Assembly: GCA_032718865.1 (NCBI GenBank)
Contig: JALUTQ010000007.1
Location: 1,674,001 to 1,738,000, forward strand
Direction of reading: 5' to 3'
DNA from: Tilletia caries
Lineage: Eukaryota > Basidiomycota > Exobasidiomycetes > Tilletiales > Tilletiaceae
DNA length: 64,000 bases
This document shows positions 1-10,900 of the stretch, one piece after another. The notes below the pieces were generated by a model. That model saw nothing but the letters and a program-made list of their open reading frames with translations, was not told the DNA's origin and did not search any database. Each line of letters begins with the position of its first letter. The stretch's first letter is position 1. Both the position numbers and the translations under genes were made by a program.

Positions 1-2
1 TC

Positions 3-3000
3 GTGGCTCAGCAAGGAGACTGTAACGTCCCTAGTACAGCCCAGCAGCTGATGATGTTCCTCTTCCGAGAAATCATCGGCAGGTTTGCCCACGCGTACTT
101 GGACGATATCTTTATATTCTCCGACACTCTAGAAGAACATGAGGAGCACCTTGCCACCGTGTTCGACATACTCAGGCGGGCTGAGCTCTACCTCTCGAAG
201 GACAAAATGGATCTATATTCGAAGTCCATGATTTGTCTAGGGCACGTTATTGATGATAACGGCCTACATGCGGATGAGGATAAACTGAGCAAGATTATCG
301 CCTGGAAGGAGATGAGTACAGTCAAAGAGGTTCAGCGTTTTTCTTGGACTGGTCCAGTACCTTGCCCAGTTCTTCCCAAACCTTTCCACAATGACGAGCC
401 CCATCTCCAAGCTCACGCAGAAAGGACAGCCGTTCGAATGGGGTCCCTTACAGGTCGCGTGTCTGGCGCAACTACAACGCGCTGCCGCCAACGCTCCCAT
501 TCTGAAACCAATCGATCCGGCACACAATAAAGAGCCTATCTTTGTTGTTACCGACGCCTCCACGTCTGGCGTCGGTGGCCTGTACGGCCAGGGCCAAACC
601 TGGCAAACAATGCGGCCCGCTGGGTTACACAGCCGCAAGTTCAACTCTGCGCAAATGAACTATCGAACGCATGAGCAAGAGCTGCTTGCCGTGCTTGAGG
701 CGTTGATGAAATGGGAGGACCAACTGCTAGGACGGCAGTTCACAATCATCACGGACCACCGCAGCCTTGAGTATCTACAGACTCAGAAGACACTCAGCGG
801 TCGACAAATTCGCTGGCTTGAATGCCTCTCGCGTTTCACATATACCATTCAGTATGTAGCTGGTGAAACAAATGTGGTCGCAGACTACCTCTCCCGCTTC
901 TGGGAAGACCCAAAGGTCCCTTCGGAGCCTCACGACTATGTCAACGCCGACGCGCGCCTCAGCGATGACGACGACGGTCCTCCAAACTTGTATACTGCTG
1001 CGATCCGGCGCAACACAACGGGCGCCAACAACGGGCGTCGGCAAGTCTCGGCACCCAACGCCGCCGAACACACGCCGCCTACTCGACCATCTCTACCTGA
1101 TGCGATCAAAACCGCCATCAACGTCAATGGTCTCGGCGACGACCTCTCTCCTGCCATCCAAGCCGGCTACGCTAGCGACATATTCTTCCGCATCATCTGA
1201 TCCAAACCTGAAGACCACACCGTCCACTTCGAGGTCGAGGACGAGTTCCTGTGGCGCAAGCAAGATGATGGCAGTCGCACTCTTTGCATCCCAGGGGCCC
1301 TTTTTAAAGGTAGGAGGGTGACGGAGCTTCTGATCGACAGTACTCACAAAGGCCTTGGACACCTTGGTTCACTTAAGACTCTCACAGAACTCCGCAGATA
1401 CTACTTCTGGCCTCGCATGGTCAAAGACGTTGAAGCGTTTGTCAAATCCTGTGGACCCTGCGCGGTTACCAAGACATCACCCACATCCCCTCAAGGCAAG
1501 CTCCATACCATTCGTGTCCCGGACACACCATGGAAAGGCATGGCCATCGACTTCGTCGGACCGTTGCCCTTGACGGAAGATGGCTTTGACTTCCTATTGG
1601 TTGTCATTTGTTTGTACAGTTCAATGGTACATCTCATTCCGACAACGACAACAGTCACCGCTTCGGGGTCTGCCAAGCTCATCTACGACGGGATCTACCG
1701 ACTCCACGGTTTGCCAGAGAGCATCATCTCTGACCAAGACACACGCTGGAAGTCAACGTTCTGGCAAGAACTCCACCGCCTTCAAGGAACAAGGTTGCGC
1801 TTCTCGACAGCGGACCATCCCGAGACTGACGGCGCCACCGAACGGGCCAACCGAACCGCCATCCAGATCCTGCGATCCATGGTCAGCGCTGACCAGAAGG
1901 ACTGGAAGGATCGGCTGACAGCTGCCGAGTTCGCAATGAACTCACAAACGAACCAGACCACTGGATTCAGCCCCTTCGAAATGCTTTACGGTTTCAACCC
2001 AGTCATGGTTCCGAACCCTGCATCCTCCAGCAAGATCTAAGGTTGTCCCCGGAGTAACGCGGAGGGCTCCGCCTCCGCACTTCCAAATTCCGCCGGAATT
2101 TTGACTTTCTGAGGCGAGCTCCGCCTCCGCAGACTAAGACAGAGCGGAAAAAAACCAGCTCCGCGTTCCGACGGAATTATACAAAAGTTGAAATCCCAGC
2201 TCCGCGCTCCGCGTTTTTTTCTGTGCGTTTTCGTAATGCTCCTCCGTGCTCCGTGTATGCGGAGCTCGGAATTCCGCGGAATTCCGTCGGAGCGCAGTGG
2301 TGGTATAATTTGCTCTCAGAATGACTCTAACACAATCAGAGCTATACATTCACCATCCGACATTGTTGCGGTATTGACTCCAGTGCTATTCTGAAGCTCT
2401 CAACGGATGATGATGCCTGTTTTTATCTCCTGCGCGTGTCTCGGCGATGCCTATTTTTTCTCGGAATTCCGCATATTTCCGCGGAACTTGGACGGAATTC
2501 CGGCGGAGCGCACCCAAAATAAGGTCACGTGACCCCTATTTTTCGACGATCACGTGACCTCACAGCTCCGACGGAATTCCGCGGAAATTCCGCCGGAATT
2601 TTCGCTCAATTTTTGACGACTCCGCGCTCCGTACTTTTGACTAGTGGGCCCAGGATTGGGCTCCGCGCTCCGCGTAAATTCCGGCGGAGTCCTCCAGGCG
2701 GACTCCGTGCTTTTTTAAGGTCAAAAATCTCTCAAAAGTGAGCTCCGCGCTCCGCCTCCGGCGGAGCCCTCCGTCGGAGGAGTACGGAGTCCGCAAAACC
2801 CCAGCTCCGCGTCAACTCCGGGGACAACCTTAGCAAGATCAGCCCATTCAAAGGCGTTCGACAGTACCACGAAAAGATCAAGCTCAACATGATGGCTGCT
2901 CACGACAGCATCATCGCCTCTCGCACCCGACAGACCACGCAAGCTAATAAGCGTCGGTCAGTCACAGAACCGTACCAGGTAGGCGACTTGGTCTACTTGT

Positions 3001-3465
3001 CCACCAAGAATCTGAAGCTTCCAACAGGACGAGCATCTAAGTTACTGCCACGATACCTTGGCCCGTACAAGATCGCCAAGTGTCTTGTGGAGCAGGATGC
3101 ATTCACCATTGAGTTACCTAAAGAACTAAAGGATCGCCGGATCCACCCAACGTTTCACAGTAGCCTCCTGAAGCCTCACGTACCGAACGACGATAAGTTG
3201 TTTCCTGGTCGTGAACCAAAAGCATTTTTATGACTTTGGTACAAATGAGGATGAAGAGTGGCAAGTGGAAGATGTCCTCGGTCATCGTTGGCTATCCGCC
3301 CGCCTTCAGCTGCTTGTACTATGGTCGACTGGAGAGAACAACTGGGAGCCAATTGAGAATTGCAACCGACTCTCTGTGCTGGACAAGTACTTGGAGCTTC
3401 ATGGTGTACACCAGCCCGACATGCTACCTCAAGGTACTCACACCTCAGGCTTGGTCAGATCATAA
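3..3465 (+). pseudogene. Retrotransposon pol remnant (RT, RNase H, integrase, chromodomain), broken
   Basis: RT: the YLDD catalytic motif (positions about 98-110) followed by a thumb-like stretch. The frame then changes near 336-345 at a run of T, so RNase H and its flank are read in another frame (391-1200; VTDAS, THEQELLA, ITDHRSL motifs). TGA at 1198-1200 stops that frame, which reopens as integrase at 1318-2040 with an HHCC-type zinc-binding start (H...H...CGPC) and the D-D-E core (IDFVGP, SDQDTRW, ATERAN). The integrase C-terminus is split by the inserted element; reading resumes at 2841 (GDLVYL, GPYKI, FHSSLLKP). A frameshift near 3215-3230 separates this from a chromodomain-like end (EWQVEDVLGHR ... 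NWEPIENC). Four separate lesions make a functional polyprotein impossible. Confidence 0.85.
2038..2832. mobile_element. Non-autonomous hAT-like DNA transposon (MITE-like) nested in the integrase
   Basis: Seen directly: terminal inverted repeats of 18 bp with no mismatch, TAAGGTTGTCCCCGGAGT at 2038-2055 and its reverse complement at 2815-2832, with looser similarity further in. An exact 8-bp direct repeat GCAAGATC flanks it (2030-2037 and 2833-2840). Removing the element plus one copy of the duplication takes out 803 bases, and this brings the two integrase halves into one frame, which confirms the insertion site. An 8-bp target duplication is typical of hAT transposons. The inside has no coding sequence and is filled with short near-palindromic units rich in CTCCG, CGGAG and GGAATTCCG. 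It must have been moved by a transposase encoded elsewhere. Confidence 0.85.
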
Positions 3466-3953
3466 ACGTGCAGCACGTGACTACGATCTGACAGCGTTGA
3501 GTCCTTTACACAAAAAAACACAAAAGAAATACCGAAAACCTCAATTAAACAAATACGCAGCACTTAGAGGCGTACCGTGCATGACGCAGGAACGAGGGTC
3601 CCGTCGGAGTATCTGCACCTACATTCTAGACCTTTGAATATGTGCTGGGACCTGGGTACCTGCAGATAAATGGCAGTGCCTTGCATGGTCTAGAACCTCA
3701 AACGCCGAAAAATCGGGACGGAGTTTTTAACCCGTTCCTGACCACACCTTCACTCAACACCGCTCAGCACTTCACCTCTACGTTGCATCGGCATCGAGTT
3801 GAACACCACTCAAAGCAATCCAGCCTTGCGCTCCTGAACGCTTGCTGCGGTGCGCAGCACACTGCTGATGGTCGCCGTGGATGGGCAGAGAGAAAGCTAT
3901 ATAAGAGACAGCGTCGTGAGGGAGAATTGACTGATTCTACTCATCAAAACACA

Positions 3954-3955
<2 letters not shown>

Positions 3956-4009
<54 letters not shown>
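3956..4009. repeat. CA dinucleotide microsatellite, about 27 units
   Basis: An uninterrupted run of CA from 3956 to 4009, just downstream of a TATA-like box. Confidence 0.95.
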
Positions 4010-4013
<4 letters not shown>

Positions 4014-4092
4014 TGACTTATACACACAGTCACACACTTCTGATCCTCGGATCCCTCCTCGCACTCCTCGCGACAACACTCCTCACCCTTCC

Positions 4093-4686
4093 TACTCTCC
4101 CAACGACTCTCTGGTCATCAAGGACGAACAAGAGGATCCGGTTCTGCAGTCTTTCGGTTTCTACACTCAAGAACGGCTCCCGAACGGCGAAACCGATTCC
4201 GAACAAGATGGCGACCCACTTCCATTTGTTCCTCAGTCACAGCACATTCAAACCGCCGTCGACACCGCCCTTCACTACGTATTTAGTACCTTCTCAATGA
4301 TGTCAGCTAATACTAGGGCTTGTTACTTTATGTACATGAAGCCGTTTCTCCGTCCTGAGCTGGAGGAAGCGGTTGCCCAAGCAACTGCTCAGCTCCAGGC
4401 TGAGAATGATCGACTTACGGCCGAGAACGAGCGCCTCGACCGACACCTTCGAGCCCGACTCCGACTCGCCGGCTCCCGGTTTTACTTTCTTCCGGAATCC
4501 CGGTGGTCTCAACAGTCGTGGTCTCGCCACTCACTCCGCCAACTCAACCACGCGGACGGGGTCAACATGGCGGCCCAACTTATTGTAGCTGCCGATGGTA
4601 ACACTCACCAACCCTATCTCCTCCACAACCCCGCTTACCGCTACTGTCTCCGCCGCTTTGCCCCCTACTCCCACTCTCACCCTTAA
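4093..4686 (+). pseudogene. Possible gag-like remnant with coiled coil
   Basis: One frame is open from upstream of the CA repeat to the stop at 4684-4686. It has no good ATG before 4297-4302. It encodes an acidic stretch followed by ELEEAVAQATAQLQAENDRL and a short further heptad pattern, a likely coiled coil of about 40 residues. Coiled coils and acidic N-termini occur in Ty3/gypsy Gag proteins, and the frame lies just upstream of a polypurine tract, so a retrotransposon origin is inferred. No zinc knuckle is present. It could equally be chance coding potential. Confidence 0.3.
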
Positions 4687-4809
4687 AGTTTCTCACTGCT
4701 CCCTTTGTCTCTCCACTATGCTCCCTCCACAAAAGATTTCCCTCTTTCTTGACTTCTTCAAAAATTACACTTTGGTGAAAAAAAACTCTTTTGACTGACA
4801 TGTCAGCCC

Positions 4810-4821
4810 AGAAGGGGAGGA
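4810..4821 (+). other. Polypurine tract (plus-strand primer)
   Basis: AGAAGGGGAGGA lies directly against the TGTAAG start of the LTR. Ty3/gypsy elements prime plus-strand DNA synthesis at a purine run in exactly this place. Confidence 0.7.
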
Positions 4822-5851
4822 TGTAAGGTGTCTGACATATGTAGGTGCCACGCGTACATTATTCAGCACCTCACAAGTTAACATTTCTATCCTCTCACCC
4901 GTACCGACGCGTGGTGACCGACGCGTGGTGCGGGTTGTTTTTCTCTGCGCGCGCGATATGTGGTGCGCGTTGTTTTTTTATTTTTCTCACCTGAGACGCG
5001 CCGCGCGTCGACAATTGTCACGTGGCGCGTGTGGTGTGCGACGCGTGGTGCGCGTTGGTTTCTCAGGCGCCCAACGCGTGGTGCGCGTCACGTGCCACAT
5101 ATGGTGCGTGTTGTTTACAATTTTTGGTGAAGTGTTGGTTCACGCGAATTTACCATCGAAACACATTTTTCGCGTGGTGAACCAACGCTCACCATGCGCA
5201 CCGCGCGCACCACTCACCACCGCTTCCTCTCACCTCACCTCGCCACACTCACACTTCCCCTTTGACTCGTCCCTGCTCCCATGATGACTGTATGACTGTG
5301 TATGTATTTAGCCCGTGTCAAAGGATGACTGTGTATTGACTGCTGGGTGATTTATGGTGACTGTTGGATGACTACTATCTGACGCGTCAGTTGTCACGTG
5401 GCTGTGACTCTTGTGACTCACCAGCACACCGACGCATCCACATCACCACACCTCAGCGCAGCGCACACCACACAATGCGCTGCGCATCAGGGGCACCATG
5501 AAAGGTATAAAAGGAGCGCCCTCGCCGCCCTTCTTCCCTTCTGGTCCCCCCAGCTCTTTCCTCTCACACTCCCAGACAACTAACTTAGCAATCACAGATC
5601 ATTGCAGAGTTAAAGTCTACTGTGTGAAGTCTGAGTCTCATAAAGTTTCATCAAGTGATTGAGAGAGCCACTTTCACCCACACACCTGTAGGACCACTGG
5701 TATACTGGTTAGTTATCTAAACATAGTAGCATAGGCCAAAGTTCAGCAGCGCGTCACTTCTGTCCCTATACAACGAGCGGTACTACGCGTCCGACTGTCC
5801 AACACCAATTCTATTGTGTTTGCAACGACCTTATAACTAGGAAATCTTACA
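4822..5851 (+). repeat. 3' LTR of the Ty3/gypsy element
   Basis: The stretch begins TGTAAG right after the polypurine tract and ends CTTACA at 5846-5851, giving a 6-bp terminal inverted repeat and the standard TG...CA ends. At 1030 bp it is a long LTR. Its first part repeats a short ACGCGTGGTGCGCGTTG-like unit several times and it carries seven ACGCGT hexamers. A TATA box at 5506-5514 marks the probable U3/R boundary. The 5' LTR is outside the window, so the borders could not be checked by comparing the two copies. Confidence 0.65.
5506..5514 (+). promoter_or_regulatory. TATA box of the LTR promoter
   Basis: TATAAAAGG, two thirds of the way into the LTR, followed by a pyrimidine-rich stretch suited to transcription initiation. 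Confidence 0.6.
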
Positions 5852-5967
5852 ACAGGGTACCGAGGGAAAGAAGTTTGAATGGCGAGGGGAACGAATACCA
5901 TGGGGAAGTAAGATAGAAAGCGACAATGGACAGTAAGCTACTCGGCCTGTAGAGCGCGAGACGGACA

Positions 5968-7147
5968 CTATGGCCTAGAGATGTAACCCACGCGTCCGTA
6001 GTAGCCTGTGGACCGCGAGACGAACACCGGAGTCGAACCAGAACCCGATCCCGATCCCGAAGCATTCTCCTGGTCAACCGCCTCAGCAACCTCCGCGATT
6101 CCCCGCTTCGTACCACGCACACGTTCGAGGCTCTTGCCAGAAGAAGACGCACTGTTACCAGAAGCAGATGAAGACTGCGAAAGGACAGCGACCGCGACCG
6201 CGTTGGAAGAAGACTGTTCCGCCAATAAGGCGTCCTCCCGCTCGTCCTCGGCAAGATTGGCAGCATTGACCTCGAGAGCAAGCGCCAGAGTTGCAGGCGA
6301 CGCTGCAGGTGAAGAAACCCCAAGACCACGGAGCTCGATAGAGGGAGACGGGAGGGGGGAAATAACCCGGGCGGTGGGGGGGGGGCAACCATATCATCAA
6401 CGGTGGGATAGGGCACAACCTCTTCGTCGACATCTTCTTCGCCGATGCCGGTGTCGCTCACGGCAGGCTCCGGTTCAGGGCGAGCGATGCGCGCACAGCT
6501 CCAGCAACGTCGACACGGAAAGGGTGCTATACCAGGAATCTCTTCCCTACCATCGCCATAGAAGGGGTAAGGGGAGTGACCGAGTTTATAGCACCGTTCG
6601 CCCCTGTAATCAACCATTATTCGGTTTGTCAGATCAGACAGCGGCGTCGACCATCTAACCAATCCAGAACAGGTACTCACCCAAAGTTGCCTCCTCTCAA
6701 GTTCTCCCGCATGTCAACGTCAACGTCGGGAAGGATCAGAAGCCCTTCTATGACCGTGTCTTGAATGAACTTGAGGAGATCATATCGCGACCACGTCTGG
6801 TCGATAAAATTGACTTGATGATCGAGGTGAAGGAAGAATTCCTCGTATCGGCGCCGCGCATTCATCTGGACAAGGGGACACTTCCACAAAGGATGGGCGT
6901 GGGGATCGCTTGACTGAGGTCGTCCATGGTATGCTTGAGGCCAATCATTGACGTGGTTGTACCGCGCAACGAAAGCAGCAACCCGCTCAGGGCGATCGTC
7001 AACATCGACGATAGGGGCAGCCGATTCGGGGATGATGGGCGACGAAGGAGGTTGTTCGGCAGGTGGTGAATCAGCGGAGAGGGCCAATTCGGCAGCCCAA
7101 CCTTGGACACGTCGGTCGGTCTCGACAACCGCGACTGGAACCGACAT
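5968..7147 (-). CDS. Unknown protein with short Cys cluster; frame broken at a poly-C tract
   Basis: Not recognised. The start is the ATG at 7147 in good context. Exon 1 is 7147-6681; an intron 6680-6604 (77 nt, GTGAGT...TACAG) keeps frame; exon 2 runs from 6603. About 155 residues of exon 1 include a conserved-looking stretch rich in aromatic residues (NARRRYEEFFLHLDHQ, TWSRYDLLKFI). Exon 2 has the cluster CRRCWSCAR, then an acidic region and a Ser/Gly-rich tail with KRGIAEVAEAVDQ. At 6376-6385 ten consecutive C (coding strand) put the tail out of frame; eight or eleven would join it to the frame that ends at 5968. Either the homopolymer is a sequencing error or length-variable, or the gene is a recent pseudogene. 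Its 3' end lies about 115 bp from the retrotransposon LTR. Confidence 0.55.
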
Positions 7148-7952
7148 TGTAGTTTGCGAAGGGGGTAGGGAGGAGGAAAGTGAATGGAGGAAGAAGAAAG
7201 CAAGGGTGAGTGAGTGTACGCGCCAGCAGCAGCATCCTCGAGGAGACTGCTCCTGCTCCCTACTACTAACTACTAGGACTCACCAAGTAGTCGAGACTCG
7301 AGAGCAGCATATACTGCAACCCATCGATAAGGGCAACAGGTGTTGGGAGGTAATGGGGATGATCGAGAAAATTCGCAGTTCTTGAGAAGTAATGGTGGTG
7401 TTGAGATGCGTTGCCGTCGCCCATTACCTCCGACAACAGCTCCTCGGTCGCTCGGGCGATGACGAGCTGCAGATAAATTGAAATTTTGACAATACCTTCC
7501 CAATAGGTGATGTCAATTCGCAAAGCTATTGAGAAAATGCAACACCGCGACAATAGCCGTCAGCTATCCGGAGTGTTGGGACTACAATTCGACCCCCGTT
7601 TCTCCTGTGCCTGTCTCTCTGTGATCCGATCCTGGCTTCTTTCTTCCCCGTTCTTAGCCCAGAACGGTAGAAACGCTTTGTATTTTGCTGCGCCACCAAA
7701 GAATGTTCCATCGGAAGAACTTCCAAAGGCCGAGACATATTGGACGATCCACTGTTTCGGATCGATGATCCATGACGGCAAGTTGCAGCGTGTCCCCCCA
7801 ACTGCAGTCGCTGCCTGCCCACCCTTTCCCTATCTGGCTCAGCAACAGGTGGACGCTTCCACCACGACCGCATCCCTCACCCACCGTACTTTGAGGTCGT
7901 TCCGAGCCGCCAAAAAAGTATCACCTACATACGCACCCGCGCTCTCCTCACC
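7148..7952. other. Divergent promoter region with an unexplained minus-strand open frame
   Basis: Separates the ATG of the minus-strand unknown gene from the ATG of the plus-strand HAM1-like gene. On the minus strand about 7805-7560 there is a frame without ATG that reads like real protein (LPSWIIDPKQWIVQYVSAF, then FFGGAAKYKAFLPFW). It could be an exon of an unrecognised gene or a relic. No other feature seen. Confidence 0.4.
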
Positions 7953-10900
7953 ATGACTTTGATCGACGTCTGGGCGGCCCTGAACGAGGGCTACATGCCC
8001 ACCAATCACCAGCTAACCCAATTCATCACGCAAGACAGCCAGTTCTTCACCTTCGACCGGCTCAGCCCCTCCGGTCGCGATTTCGGAAAGCACGTTCTCG
8101 AGCTCCGACAACTTCTCGCGGTTCTCGTTCGGGAGAGGAATAAGGGGGAGGAGATCCAACGCCTTATGTGGGAACTGAGGCTCGCCTCAGCCAGGGAGCT
8201 GCTGGACAGAGTGGAGAAGGAGGACCAAGACCCTGCCGCCGCGGAGGCCATGTCGAATAAGGAGAAGAAGAAACCCAAGCAGAAAGACGCCCGAAAAAGT
8301 CTGGCTGACGTAGCGCTCAGCAAGTCTTCCGAGAGTGAGTAAAGGCCAGCTTACATGTTAGAACGAGGAACATGCTGAACCCCGTGTCCGGTCATCTTCA
8401 AGCCCTACGACATCTTCGGACCGTCACAAGAATACTTCTTGTACAGCCGCAGATTCGGTACATCCTGTCTGATGCTGTCACGCTGTTCGCCCAGATCGTG
8501 GCGACCACGGCGGGAGAGACCCTCCCCATCGCACAGGGTCAGATGGAACAAGTCCCGTCCGAAGCTGCGGTACTCAAGGATAACTCGGCGCAAGGAAGCG
8601 GAGAGGCGAGCAATATCCCAGTTACAGACTCTACCGACCTCGGAGCCAACGGTTTCCCACGAATCACGCCCGAGCTCGTGGACACGGTCATTCAAAACCC
8701 CGACCTTAAGCTCAAGGTCCCTCTGACTGCTTCAACGGTTGTGGATGCGGCTCAAATGGCGGCAGTAGCCAAATCCAAGCTCCAGGTCGTCGATGGGAAT
8801 GCGATGGCAGATTTTGGAATGAAGGTCACCAAAGACTTTGCTTCCAATGCGGAGAATGCGTGGGACACGGACGGCAAGCGCCGCGCAATTGACAGGCTCA
8901 GGAAGGTGAGTTTTGCTCGTTGAGTTTTGGCGGCAGCTTCTCAGATCCAATTGATAATATGCTGATCTCCAAGATATATCACAGATTTGTGTTGACCTGC
9001 AAAGAGCCAAAGGATACAAGGAGGCTGCCCAGTTCTTCATATCCGAAGTCACGAACGCGATCCAGATTGGAGCAGACGGCATTCGGAAAGCGCAGCAGAA
9101 GGCCAATCGTTTCGAGTCCCAGAGCTTCGACGCAGTCCTCGACCTGTTGGAAAATGTAAGAGTCAAGCACAGCTCAATGATTGACCAAAGTTGTACCCTT
9201 GTCTGACTCCTTTTGTTGTAGTTTGGCGGTGAGGGGAGTGCTCGAGGAATTCTGAAGCAGACGCATGCCATTCTGGGCAAGACGCGGGAGGACGAAGAGG
9301 CACTTCTGTTCTTTGCCTCATTAAACAAGTTCGTGCACAGGGCTATGTTCGAGGAGCTCTACGCGACCAAGAGAGAGGCAGAAACCGATGCGAAGGCACT
9401 CCACTCCAAGTTCATGGCGCTGAACAAGGAGCTTCGCGAAGAACTGCTCCAGCTTCTGGCGCGGGTTGTTGACTTCGCCGTCAAGCTTGCTCAAGACGAG
9501 CACTTAAATGCGTGAGTTTGGGCTCTTCTCACATACCCCGTCCTCTTCTGCCATGTCGGGACTTTGCTAACACCTTGCGTTCTGCTTCTTTTCCAGCTTT
9601 GTCAAGAAGCTTCATGAGGTGTTCGAAGCGTTCGCAAAGACCTCTAAGGGCAAATGGGGGTTCAACTTGAGCCTCTGGCACGATCTCACCCTCGTGGTGC
9701 TGCCTACCCTTATATCTCGTCTGGGAGTCTTGCCAATTCCACGGATCATGTGTACGTGCAGGCTGACTTGATGTCGCGGAAACAGTACAACTGAACATGT
9801 TTCCTTTTCTGGACAAGCAGACTCTCATCCGGATTTCGACTTCGTCGTGGAGAACGTCGCGTTGGAGCTGCGCACTTTAATACCCAAATATCTGGATCGT
9901 GAGTCACGCCGGTTATCACAGAGCATTGTAGGAAGCTGGCTGACGATAAGCTGTGCTCGTTCTCTCGTCAACAGTCAGGTGAGGCGGAGCAAGCATGTTC
10001 ACCAGCCTTGTGGTTGTAGAGTGGCGCTTACGTTCATCTGTCTTCTCCAGCATGACCAATGATGTCCACATCGACTTTGAGACTGTGGGTCAAAGCGAGC
10101 ACAACCATAGTGAGTACCGATTCCCTCAGCTATTCATTCGTGGCGGCAAGTCGTCTCGACTTGAGCTTATCTCTCCTCATTTGCAGTCGTCAAATTCAAA
10201 ATCAGGGGCATGAGTTTGCGAGTCTATCGCTTTGCTTTCGCATTCACGGCGAAGAAGGCAATCAAGTTCCACGATCATGGCATAGCGGATCTAGTGAGTG
10301 GCCAGGTAGCATCCTTCGAGCTGGGTGTGGACACGATGCTGACGAGTTTCTCCGTGCCATTGCAGACAGTGGGGGGCTTCGGACTCACGGTCATCTTGGA
10401 GATCCCCAAGAAGCGTACCAGTCACTACTTCCACGTACGAAAATGCAAGGCGAAGCTCGAAGAGCTCAAGTTCCAGTGAGGCGCTGCCAGACAGTGATTC
10501 GCTCTTCCACCAGAACGCTTACTCACCCTTTCGAATCTTCTCAGTATTCGCAAGAGCAATCATCGGATCTTGCATGCGCTTACAAGCGGCATCACGAACT
10601 CCTTCCCGACGCGCAAGATTCTGAGTCTGATTATCGGCCACGGCATAGGACTCAGTCTGAAGCAGCTCGACCTCGCATTGATGGAGGCGCATCTTCAGAG
10701 AGAGGAGGATCGCAGACTCGGGATTGTCAGAAAGGTGAGCATCTTCCAGCTTTGTCTGCGCGATTGCAACTGTATATTAATGCACACTTCTTCTCAGATG
10801 GATATCTCGCTTGACGAGATTCGTAGTCGCGCCGCTGCGGTCCGTGACATCATGCGCAAATATAACGAGAGCGAAGGAACGTTCCGAATCGACTTCACCG

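Larger units (their letters stand above)
3466..4821 (+). other. Unassigned tail between chromodomain and 3' LTR
   Basis: This 1.36-kb stretch contains a TATA-like TATATAAG (3898-3905), a CA microsatellite (3956-4009), an open frame with gag-like features (4093-4686) and, at its end, the polypurine tract. A Ty3/gypsy element normally has only a short non-coding stretch here. A remnant of a second element, or an internal rearrangement, would explain it, but no second LTR could be delimited. Confidence 0.4.
1..5851 (+). mobile_element. Degenerate Ty3/gypsy (chromovirus-type) LTR retrotransposon, 5' end outside window
   Basis: Domain order is reverse transcriptase, RNase H, integrase, chromodomain, then polypurine tract and 3' LTR. 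This order (integrase after RNase H) and the terminal chromodomain are the marks of Ty3/gypsy chromoviruses. The 5' LTR, gag and protease lie upstream of the window. The copy is inactive: frameshifts near 340 and 3225, a stop at 1198-1200, and a foreign DNA element inserted at 2038-2832. The stretch 3466-4821 between chromodomain and LTR is longer than usual and may contain a second insertion or rearrangement. The element ends against the 3' side of the unknown gene at 5968-7147. Confidence 0.85.

Noticed and set aside
2041..2820. Open frames inside the nested element
   Set aside because: They come from low-complexity CTCCG-rich sequence; no transposase motif.
6604..6680. A 26-nt intron alternative (6680-6655) in the unknown gene
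   Set aside because: Also in frame, but shorter than any spliceosomal intron seen in this window; the 77-nt intron is standard.
9899..10050. A single 152-nt intron instead of two introns around a micro-exon in the HAM1-like gene
   Set aside because: Joining 9898 to 10051 directly gives a TGA at the second codon; the two-intron model keeps frame to the end.
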